64,000 bases of DNA from Lates calcarifer (lineage: Eukaryota; Chordata; Actinopteri; Centropomidae), in NCBI RefSeq assembly GCF_001640805.2, contig NC_066835.1, forward strand, positions 21,272,182-21,336,181. Direction: 5' to 3'. Both the position numbers and the translations under genes were made by a program. The notes below the pieces were generated by a model. The model was not told where the DNA came from, did not search any database, and was given only the letters and a program-made list of their open reading frames with translations. This document shows positions 44,555-53,869 of the stretch, in pieces. Positions within the stretch are counted from its first letter, which is position 1. The number at the start of each line of letters is the position of its first letter.

Positions 44555-45085
44555 CCCCTCTTGCTGTGAGGACAGAGAGAACTGACATCTCCAGTCCTCT
44601 TATACAGCAATCAGGAGAAGTGGATTCAGGTGTGGCTCATATCCTCCTGACACACCTCTGCCACTCTGACTGCCTCCTAAACACTTTGATCAACACCTCT
44701 TTGGACTGCATATTCAAACTTCCCATCAACAGCTACCAAACACAAATTCAACACTTGGAATCAACTCCAGACTTTTTATCTGCTGAATGTGTCATGAAAT
44801 AATGAGGGAACAGGCCACACCTGGACATGAGACTGACTGTCAGTCAACTGTCCAATTACTGTTCAACCTCTGAAAATGGAGGGACTGTGTATAAAAATGG
44901 CTGTAATTCCCAAATAGTTAATGTGATATTTTTGTTAAATTCCTTGAATTAAAGCTGAAAGTCTACACTTTAATCACATCTTGATGGATTCATTTCAAAT
45001 CCATTCTGGTGGTGTGTGGAGGCAATATTATGAAAACTTTGTTACTGTTCAAATACTTATGGACCTGACTGTAAATGTAGCAGGT
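44555..45085. repeat. Tc1-like remnant with terminal motif
   Basis: The most complete copy. It ends ttcaaatacttatggacctgactgtaaatg, containing the motif I associate with fish Tc1-like inverted-repeat termini. The opposite terminus is not seen, so only the right half persists. Confidence 0.55.
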
Positions 45086-45574
45086 GATCTAATTAGGAGA
45101 TGATGAGGTGACATTTCAGCACAAGCTAACCATAAATATAGGTGTATATGTTAGTGGGTTTTTGATTTTTTACTTTGTTAACAGGTGTTGACCAGTGATA
45201 ATGCGCATGTGCATAAGTGAGTAAATTCTAAAAGTTTTGATGAACTGTATAAATGATGTGTTGTATTTCTCATACAGTATTTAGATAAATATTATCATAA
45301 AAAGAAATACATATTTTAAAGTTTAAACTGTACTGTTAATATAAAAGAGATGTGAATGCTTTGAAAGCATGGAAGATGATATTGTGATGTATAATAGAAT
45401 GTCATCTGTGTAAAAGTTGATTTTGTGATGTGTGACTCTGAATAGTCTAAGATGTTGGTGGATTTATAGATGAAAGAAACAAGATATAAAGTTCTACTAA
45501 ACCTTTAAACATAATTTAATACAGTTGAAGGTGACCTTTGTATTTGTTTCGATAAAAGAGGAATAAGGGTAGAT
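45086..45574. other. V23 downstream spacer
   Basis: No gene. About 45180-45230 (aacaggtgttgaccagtgat) is a faint further V-relic trace. The recurring motif is at about 45385-45404. Confidence 0.45.
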
Positions 45575-45598
45575 TGTGTGTGTGTGTGTGTGTGTGTC
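45575..45598. repeat. (GT)n microsatellite beside V23
   Basis: About 11 GT units abutting the V23 3' flank. Confidence 0.88.
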
Positions 45599-45705
45599 CT
45601 CAGTGAACTGTATCAGTCTCTGCAGTAGCTTCCAGCTGCAGCAGTCACTTCAGTTTCTGTTCAGTCTGACTGAGGGAGGTTTTTGTACGACGCTTTTTCA
45701 CTGTG

Positions 45706-46179
45706 TGAAGAAATCAAAGCGGCTGGAATCAAATTCACCTTTACAGTAGTAAACTGCTGCATCTTCAGCCTGGACTCCACTGATGGTCAGAGTGAAGTCA
45801 GAGTTTGATCCACTGCCTGTAAAACGACCTGGAATCCCTGATACTCGAGTGGTAGCACCATAAATAAGCAGTTTAGGAGTTTCTCCATCTCTCTGTTGGT
45901 ACCAGGATAAATGGTTTGAACTATAAACATTCTGGCTGGTCCTACATCTGATGCTGACAGAGCCTCCCAGAGCAGATCTCACTGCTCCAGGCTGAGTCAC
46001 TGTGACCTGGCCTCTGGACTCTGAGGATACAGAGACAGAAACATAAAGCAGCGTCATGGTTTTGTGGGCTTCATTTCAGAGGGACGGATGTTGATAGAGG
46101 AGAGGAGTTTGATTCTCTGGACTTTACCTGTGAAGCAGCAGCAGAGGAGAGTCCAGATGAGGACGGAGATCAAAGTCAT
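45706..46179 (-). CDS. IgL V segment V23 (family A, unique CDR3)
   Basis: Leader exon 46128-46179, V exon 45706-46020, consensus RSS 45678-45705, octamer-like box 46298-46305. CDR1 [13 protein letters not shown]2 region YGATTRVS. The germline CDR3 is [12 protein letters not shown], unlike the QSxHxINSxxVF consensus of the family but of the same length, with identical DNA on both sides. Canonical residues present. Intact. It lies directly left of cluster 3. Confidence 0.92.
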
Positions 46180-46369
46180 GTTTTTGATGAGGAGGATTTC
46201 TGTGGCTTCTGTTGTCATGAAGGACAGCTGTCAGTCATCCAGTCTTCAACTCTCAGGACTATAAACTCTCCCAGAGCACTGGAGCATGGTGCTGCTGATG
46301 CAAAGTGGCTCTCTATGGAAATGCTCTGACTGACTCCAACAGAGAGTTGATCACTCTGATGATGCTGTT

Positions 46370-47090
46370 CATCAATGGATCAATCAGTTGATCAGAGTAT
46401 TGATCAGGATGTGTTAATACTTAGTTTTATGTACTTTTGGTTTCATGTGTCTGGACAACTTTTGTTTAGAATGTCTTCTCTCATTAGATTATATAAAAAA
46501 ACTCAGCTTCCTGTTGAATTGTAGTAGTTGAGGCAGTCGTTCTATCAGTCTCAGGTTATGGTGACATAATCCACAAACATGCTGCTCCTTCTAATGTCAA
46601 ACCCCCTACCCTCAGTTTATCAGATTCATTGCCAGAGATCTCTTTGATTCTCACCATTACATTCTGTATAACAAAGTTGTTTGGTCCTCTGTGGTGCAGA
46701 GGTGTGATAAACACTTGTATCTTTTCATCCATAAAGTCTTTATTGGACATTCACCACCCTGTACAACATCTGTGTTAGACTGGACCACAGGACTCTACCA
46801 AACTGGTCTACTAATTTATGTATGCTCCCAAAAATCTGTTTCGAGTTTTTGTGAACCAAACACATGGAAGTATCTACAACACTCCTCAGATCACCATTTT
46901 CCCTACTCGTGAAGTATTGTCCTCTTTTACATTTTTAACTCTGTGTAACGTCATAACAAATGAGGGAAAAATAAAAATTAAACATTGGTACTGTGTTGTC
47001 AGGTGTAAAACAGGCTGACAAAATGTTACAAACAGACTAATTTTGGTGAGTTTGTTTGTTTCAAAGTCAGAGAGCCGTGTCTCTCTACAG
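46370..47090. other. Pre-J block of cluster 3
   Basis: No gene. The first 430 bp match clusters 1 and 2. The part before J1 is shorter and diverged, and lacks the poly-T run. Confidence 0.6.
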
Positions 47091-47095
47091 TCAGA

Positions 47096-47134
47096 GGTTT
47101 TTGTACGACGGCTCAATGAGTTTGTATCACTGTG
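47096..47134 (+). other. 23-RSS of J1, cluster 3
   Basis: Nonamer 47096-47104, spacer 47105-47127, heptamer 47128-47134, all consensus. Confidence 0.93.
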
Positions 47135-47172
47135 GTACACGTTCGGTGGAGGAACCAGACTGGATGTTGGAA
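47135..47172 (+). CDS. IgL J segment J1, cluster 3
   Basis: Encodes [12 protein letters not shown] with donor GTAAGT at 47173. Confidence 0.93.
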
Positions 47173-47452
47173 GTAAGTTCATGTTTTATATTTTTATTAA
47201 TCAGTTTGCCTCATTTTCATCTCTTCCTTAGTCAGAACACTAAAGAAAATGTTTTTAATGTTGTCTTTAAAAAATTTGCAACAGTCAACAGTTCAGTTTT
47301 TCAAATCCAGAAAGTGTTATTCTGATTTTAATGATTTCAGTTTTGAGAAGACCTGAAGAAAAGTAATATACCAGCACTATTTATTTTAAATGTGTTATCA
47401 TGAGAAGCTGTAGATTTAGACAAAGTCAGAGAGCCATGTCTCTACAGTCAGA

Positions 47453-47491
47453 GGTTTTTGTACGATGGCTCAATGAGTTTGTATCACTGTG
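47453..47491 (+). other. 23-RSS of J2, cluster 3
   Basis: Nonamer 47453-47461, spacer 47462-47484 (acgatggctc...), heptamer 47485-47491. Confidence 0.93.
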
Positions 47492-47529
47492 GTGGACTTT
47501 TGGTGGAGGAACCAGACTGGATATTGGAA
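47492..47529 (+). CDS. IgL J segment J2, cluster 3
   Basis: Encodes [12 protein letters not shown] with donor GTAAGT at 47530. An intron of about 838 bp leads to C3. Confidence 0.93.
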
Positions 47530-48367
47530 GTAAGTTTCTGCATAAATACTAAAAAAGTAAATAATGTATCGTAATGTTTTAATTTGAGTTTTTAAATGTT
47601 TGCAGCAGAAAAATTATTTTATTTATAACACTTTTAGTAATTTTGTTTTTATTTCTCCTCCTTCATCATGGAGCTGAACTTAGAGCAGATTTACTAAACT
47701 TTTCTTTACACATTCTTGTCATGAAGAAATTTAAGTTGAACTGTAGAAAAGTTCAAACTTAAAAATTGATTTGAAATATGTTTTCTTGGAATCATTTTTA
47801 TTTTCAAACCTAAATGATAACTTGTTTAAAGATTAAGATTCATCCAAGTGAAGTAAAACAATGTGAAGATGAAGACTGATATTTGAAAATGTTAGAAAAT
47901 CTGTATCGCTTTGTTGGATTTTACATTGTTTCTGATGTAGTTTGAAATCATTCAAAAGGTTTTTGAAAGCATGGTTTAACTCCACATGAAGAACATTTGA
48001 TGGTTTTCAGATCATTACTTGTATCTGTAGATGTTTCCCCAGAAAACCAAAGTAATGTATAATTAAGATTTTTGTTGATTTTGATGAGAAAGTTTAAAAC
48101 GTTGTAAAATCTGTTGTTATTTCCAGTGTAGTTTGATATATTTCAGGTCAAACTGTACGATGATTCTCTCTGTGCTGACATGCATGAGAGGCTTCTTAAA
48201 GGGAAGTGAAACAATGTGTGAGTGAGTGACTGGTGGAGCAGAAAAACATCTGACACAAACTCCTTAAAGGAGAAAATCAACTCTCACACAGTAAAGGTGT
48301 CCAAGTGTCTGGTGTTTGATTGACAGCTGTGTGGTCCCTGTCCTCTAAGCTGATTGGTGTCTCCTAG

Positions 48368-48687
48368 GTGATACTCGTCCCACCCTGACGGTGCTGCGCC
48401 CCTCCACTGAGGAGCTGGACCAGGGGAAGGCCATGCTCATGTGCCTGGCCAACAAGGGCTTCCCCTCAGACTGGAGTCTGGCCTGGAAGGTGGACGGCAG
48501 AAGCAGCGGCAGCAACTGGGAGGAGACCAAGAGCCCCGGGGTGGTGGGGAAGGACGGCCTCTACAGCTGGAGCAGCACCCTGAAGCTCCCTGCAGACCAG
48601 TGGCAGAAGGTGGTCTCTGTGACCTGTGAGGCCACCCAGGGCTCCCAGACTCTGGTCTCAGAGATACTGAGGAGAGACCAGTGTTAG
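48368..48687 (+). CDS. IgL constant exon C3 (kappa-like)
   Basis: Acceptor CTCCTAG at 48361-48367, stop TAG 48685-48687. Differs from C1 and C2 by one residue, Ala for Val in LPADQWQ, from a gta to gca change. Same intradomain cysteines, Trp and terminal RRDQC. Poly(A) signal at 48852-48857. Confidence 0.95.
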
Positions 48688-48851
48688 TCCTGACCTGACT
48701 CACTGGGACTCTGCTACTGGTTTTAATCTACTACTGCTCTCAGTCTCCACTCTCTCTGAGTCTGTCTGTCTCTTTTTCTCACTCATTCTCTAATTTCATG
48801 TTTCATTTATAAGGTTTTGATGCATCTTGTATTTTTTCTTTGTGACAGTAC

Positions 48852-48857
48852 AATAAA
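48852..48857 (+). promoter_or_regulatory. Polyadenylation signal for C3
   Basis: AATAAA about 165 bp after the C3 stop codon. Confidence 0.8.
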
Positions 48858-49752
48858 GATCTATCATCACATCAGCTGTTTTTCTGAATGTTATTATAAA
48901 AGACATATAATCTTTCTGTCTTAATTGTTCCATTAGATCAGAAACTGATTTTAAAATACCTTTGAAATAATAAGAGAGAAACATAAGTTCATGTAATGCA
49001 GTAGCAGCTATAATACCTGATGCTTTGTGAGCGTGATGCTAAAAAGATCATTATGATATTAACTTCCTTGCAGCCATGATAGAAAAAAAAAGTTCTGAGA
49101 AGAAAGTTTACTGATAAAACATTTCAAGTAAAATCAGTTCTACAGTCTGTGTCTGATCAGTGAAGTGACTCATTGGTAGAAACTCTGGTGTTGAAATGGT
49201 TTTAGAAGAGTCCAGAAAGTGGAATGAATCTGAGTAAATGTAGAAAGTCTGAGAAGAATGTGCTGCTTTAGAATTATCAAGTAGGATTTTATCAGCAGTT
49301 TATATCATCAGAGCCTCAGTATCAGCAGTGTGGTGTCAACATTTAACACAACGTGTGTGTTTTATAACGTGAAGGTTTATTGAAAACTCATGTGTAACTG
49401 AATTTAATATAAATCAGATGAAATTCAGTTGAAAATCACTTGAAAAATAAACTTTGATTAAAACATAGAATTTATATTTCATATTCATATTTAATGTAGT
49501 GTTACTGTGTTGTTACCAGCAAAGATTTAACTTCATTTAAATTCATATATATGTTATGTATTTTGCTCACAGTTTAAATACATTGTTTAATATCCTGTCA
49601 ACAAAATTATCATTATATTGTAACTTAATAGATGATAAATAATATTTCCTGATATTTTTCTGTTATATTAACTTGATTGTCAGTCAAACTTCTAAAGTGT
49701 GTCTATTTCTGTGCAGCTGTTGAGTCAGATCAGTTCCTCTGCAGTTGAGGGA
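48858..49752. other. Post-C block of cluster 3
   Basis: No gene. Retains the segment deleted in cluster 2 and has the empty LTR target at about 49280. Confidence 0.65.
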
Positions 49753-49780
49753 GGTTTTTGTACGACGTTGTATCACTGTG

Positions 49781-50345
49781 TGAACGGGGTGCTGTAATCC
49801 TGCTGACAGTAATAAACTCCTGCATCTTCAGTCTGGACTCTACTGATGGTCAGAGTGAAGTCAGTTCCAGAATAACTCGCACTGAAACGATCTGAAACTC
49901 CAGACTGACGGTATGTGGTATCATAGATCAGGAGTTTAGGAGGTTCTCCAGGTTTCTGAAGGTACCAGTTCATGTCATCACCTATAGATCTACTGGCTTT
50001 ACATCTGATAGAGACAGTCTGTCCTGGAACAACAGACTGAGCTCCAGGAGACTGAGTCAGGATGATGTCTCCTGATGAACCTGAAAACATGAAACAGAGG
50101 AGAAGGGTTAGAGACAAATCCAGCTTGGAGAAAGACGATCGACATCCAAACAGAAGAGGATCATTTCTTTAACATGGAGAATAGATGGAAGAAGGTCGAT
50201 GCTGCTTGTTTCAGTGTTTCTCCATCACAGCAGAACATCATTGTGGTGAACCTGGTTACATCCTGAAGCAAAGTTTTCAGAAGAGAGTCTCACCCTGAAC
50301 AAGGAGCCCCAGGGTGGCCAGCAGTAGAGTCAGAGACATCATCAT
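49781..50345 (-). CDS. IgL V segment V24 (family B)
   Basis: Leader exon 50294-50345, V exon 49781-50080, RSS 49753-49780 consensus (spacer acgacgttgtat), octamer-like box 50440-50447. CDR1 [13 protein letters not shown]2 [16 protein letters not shown]2 region [10 protein letters not shown]3 [11 protein letters not shown] (shared in part with the V5 relic), germline CDR3 QQDYSTPF. Intact. Confidence 0.92.
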
Positions 50346-50689
50346 TGTGCTGCTGGTGTGTCAGTGGCTCTGAAAGGCCTGGACAGCCACTGATCAACAC
50401 TGGCCTCTTAACAGCTGGGAGCAGAGAGGCAGGACACATATGCAAACACACACAGTCAGTCAACTGTAGCTGTCCTCAACAGATCAGACTGTTTCCCCCT
50501 CGGTGCTGAGAGTGAGAGTGTCCCTTCATACTGACATATTTACAAAAAAGTCGTCAAATCGGGCTGAATGTAACATCGTCCAATGAAGACAACTAGAGGA
50601 TTGGATACAGCATCACAGCACTGAGTTTTAACTGTGAAGTACAACTGTATCCATTTTTGCATCTACATTTCTGAGGACTGTCTGTCACA

Positions 50690-51085
50690 TCCCTCTCAGA
50701 TTCCACAAGGGTCAGTTCATGGAGGTGTATTTTTAAATTTGTTCATCCTTCCTCATGGAAATATTAGAAAGAAACGGTGGATATCATGACATTCATATGC
50801 AGATGATACATAGCTGTTCATGTATCTGTCTATTGACAATTTCAATCTACAGGATGTCAAGACAGTTTTTACAGGAAACTAAAAATGTATTCATCTCAAT
50901 CTGGAGAGATTACCCAAACAAACCATACGAAGGCCTCAGCTCATTCAGAACGCAGCAGCCAGAGTCGTTATGTTTACACCCAAAAACAAAAATATTACTC
51001 CACTACCTCAGTCATGAATAAAAATCCAGATCTGGTGAAGGTGAATTTAGTTCTGTCTAGATCTGTCATAATGCACTGATATTTA
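50690..51085 (+). mobile_element. Degenerate LINE reverse-transcriptase fragment
   Basis: A short decayed non-LTR retrotransposon piece. 50796-50810 encodes YADDT, the RT catalytic motif context, followed by an in-frame TAG. 50937-50966 encodes QLIQNAAARV, typical of sequence downstream of the RT domain in fish LINEs. The spacing between them is too short for an intact element, and several frameshifts and stops are visible. Inactive. Confidence 0.6.
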
Positions 51086-51122
51086 AACTGAAAACTATTC
51101 TGATTTTCAAGGCTTACAATAC

Positions 51123-51128
<6 letters not shown>

Positions 51129-51168
<40 letters not shown>
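51129..51168. repeat. (GT)n microsatellite beside V25
   Basis: About 20 GT units abutting the V25 3' flank, right after the LINE fragment. Confidence 0.9.
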
Positions 51169-51170
<2 letters not shown>

Positions 51171-51276
51171 TCAGTGAACTGTATCAGTCTCTGCAGTAGC
51201 TTCCAGCTGCAGCAGTCACTTCAGTTTCTGTTCAGTCTGACTGAGGGAGGTTTTTGTACGACACTTTTTCACTGTG

Positions 51277-51750
51277 TGAACGACCACTGGCTGTTGATAT
51301 AGTGTGCACCCTGACAGTAGTAAACTGCCGCATCTTCAGCCTGGACTCCACTGATGGTCAGAGTGAAGTCAGAGTTTGATCCACTGCCTGTAAAATGATC
51401 TGGAATCCCTGATACTCGAGTTGTAGCATAGTAAATAAGAAGTTTAGGAGTTTCTCCATCTCTCTGTTGGTACCAAGCTAAACGGTTTGAACTATAAACA
51501 TCCTGACTGGTCCTACATCTGATGGTGACGGAGCCTCCCAGAGCAGATCTCACTGCTCCAGGCTGAGTCACTGTGACCTGGCCTCTGGACTCTGAGGACA
51601 CAGAGACAGAAACATAAAGCAGCGTCATGGTTTTGTGGGCTTCATTTCAGAGGGACGGATGTTGATAGAGGAGAGGAGTTTGATTCTCTGGACTTTACCT
51701 GTGAAGCAGCAGCAGAGGAGAGTCCAGATGAGGACGGAGATCAAAGTCAT
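51277..51750 (-). CDS. IgL V segment V25 (family A)
   Basis: Leader exon 51699-51750, V exon 51277-51591, consensus RSS 51249-51276, octamer-like box 51869-51876. CDR1 [13 protein letters not shown]2 region [10 protein letters not shown]3 PDHFTG (His for Arg), germline CDR3 [11 protein letters not shown] identical to V9. Intact. Confidence 0.92.
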
Positions 51751-51899
51751 GTTTTTGATGAGGAGGATTTCTGTGGCTTCTGTTGTCATGAAGGACAGCT
51801 GTCAGTCATCCAGTCTTCAACTCTCAGGACTATAAACTCTCCCAGAGCACTGGAGCATGGTGCTGCTGATGCAAAGTGGCTCTCTATGGAAATGATCTG

Positions 51900-52129
51900 A
51901 CTGATTATAACAGAGAGTTGATCACTCTGATGATGCTGTTTATATATAATATCTAGTTTTTGTGACAAATGTTTCACTTCAGTAATTTTGTCTCACAAAT
52001 ACTTCATAAAATAAAATAAACTATTATGAAACAGGTTTTGTAGTGAAACCACGCCCACTCTAACACTGCATCACAGTGACCGTTAGCACCCTGTTAGCAT
52101 CCTGTTAGCACCCTTTATATGATAAACTG
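51900..52129. other. V25 upstream spacer
   Basis: 51917-51942 matches the first bases of the pre-J block (gagttgatcactctgatgat), then unrelated AT-rich DNA with a short triplicated gttagcaccct motif (52082-52112). No gene. Confidence 0.5.
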
Positions 52130-52576
52130 TGTGGTATATTAGGTGGTGATGTTGATGTGAAGATGATGAAGAGAAGATCTCCGCTGACACTGACTTACTT
52201 GTATATAGAAGTTTATTACAAAGTAGTTCAGCATCGGACAAGCACTGCAGTAGCCTGTGAGAGGATCCGAGCCACTATGGATCTCTCTCCCTAACAGCTC
52301 TGAACACCAGTATATATACATTGGTTGTTTACATGGTACATAGGAGACATCTGGACCTTAATCAATGCCTTCACTGTCAAAAGAAAGATGATGGAGAAGA
52401 GGAAACCCTCACCTTTAACCTCTACTAGTCTAGGGGTCACCTTCTTAACTCTTATCCTAAGCATAAACCCCAAGGGCTAACTCAGACATAGGAAACTCGT
52501 AAAAAGTGAAAGCATCTGGAAACCTTCAGACATTCCAAAAAGGCAAAAACATACATAAAACATCCTGTATACTACA
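52130..52576 (-). mobile_element. Solo LTR (447 bp)
   Basis: On the plus strand runs TGTGGTATATTAGG to CCTGTATACTACA, flanked by a perfect 4-bp duplication actg (52126-52129 and 52577-52580). Same family and exact length as the inner LTR at 10699-11145, in opposite orientation. No internal genes. A remnant of an LTR retroelement or endogenous retrovirus after LTR-LTR recombination. Confidence 0.8.
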
Positions 52577-52580
52577 ACTG

Positions 52581-53043
52581 TAAAACAGTTACTAGTTGCC
52601 TTGGAGTTGCCCAGACGTTCGTGTTTAAGTCATCAAAGAATACACACATTAGAGACACACACACACACACACAGCGGGACAGAAGGATGGGGGTGGAGGT
52701 TGAGGTGGGCGGGGCACAGTCAGTTCGGCCTCATTCAAAAGTGACAGCAGATTAACGTTGGATTCCCGATGTCTCAGATGATGAAAATAAAATAATCTTT
52801 GGTTGGATGATGGACTGAGATTATTCAAGGTGAGCATTTTGTGATGTATAATAGGATGTCATCAGCATACCATCAAAACAGTAGTGGAGTAATAAATAAC
52901 CGTGTTCAATATTGTGGTGAACTCTGTGAAAAAATCTTGTGAGCTCATATATTCTGTGTTGAAAACCATGTTACAATTATGTATACCTGTGTGGATTAGG
53001 AGTTGATTGTTAAACATATCTAATCAAATTTTTATATGCACAT

Positions 53044-53045
<2 letters not shown>
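52581..53045. other. V26 downstream spacer
   Basis: No gene. A short (CA)n at about 52655-52673. 52790-52900 carries the recurring motif and matches 16660-16770 and 36690-36760. Confidence 0.5.

Positions 53046-53101
<56 letters not shown>
53046..53101. repeat. (GT)n microsatellite beside V26
   Basis: About 27 GT units, the longest tract in the locus, abutting the V26 3' flank. Confidence 0.92.
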
Positions 53102-53103
<2 letters not shown>

Positions 53104-53209
53104 TCAGTGAACTGTATCAGTCTCTGCAGTAGCTTCCAGCTGCAGCAGTCACTTCAGTTTCTGTTCAGTCTGACTGAGGGAGGTTTTTGTACGACGCTTT
53201 TTCACTGTG

Positions 53210-53683
53210 TGAACACCCTCTGACTGTTGATAGAGTGAAAACTCTGACAGTAGTAAACTGCTGCATCTTCAGCCTGGACTCCTCTGATGGTCAGAGTGAA
53301 GTCAGAGTTTGATCCACTGCCTGTAAAACGATCTGGAATCCCCGATTCTCGACTGGTAGCAGCATAAATAAGCAGTTTAGGAGTTTCTCCATCTCTCTGT
53401 TGGTACCAGTGCAAAAAGCTCCCACCATATACATCCTGACTGGTTCTACATGTGATACTGACGGAGCCTCCCAGAGCAGATCTCACTGCTCCAGGCTGAG
53501 TCACTGTGACCTGGCCTCTGGACTCTGAGGATACAGAGACAGAAACATAAAGCAGCGTCATGGTTTTGTGGGCTTCATTTCAGAGGGACGGATGTTGATA
53601 GAGGAGAGGAGTTTGATTCTCTGGACTTTACCTGTGAAGCAGCAGCAGAGGAGAGTCCAGATGAGGACAGAGATCAAAGTCAT
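53210..53683 (-). CDS. IgL V segment V26 (family A)
   Basis: Leader exon 53632-53683 (one silent change), V exon 53210-53524, consensus RSS 53182-53209, octamer-like box 53802-53809. CDR1 [10 protein letters not shown] resembles V19, CDR2 region YAATSRES equals V3, FR3 LTIRGVQ (Arg for Ser), germline CDR3 [12 protein letters not shown]. Intact. Rightmost V recognised in the window. Confidence 0.92.
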
Positions 53684-53869
53684 GTTTTTGATGAGGAGGA
53701 TTTCTGTGGCTTCTGTTGTCATGAAGGACAGCTGTCAGTCATCCAGTCTTCAACTCTCAGGACTATAAACTCTCCCAGAGCACTGGAGCATGGTGCTGCT
53801 GATGCAAAGTGGCTCTCTATGGAAATGCTCTGACTGACTCCAACAGAGACTTGTTAGTTGTTACACAGT

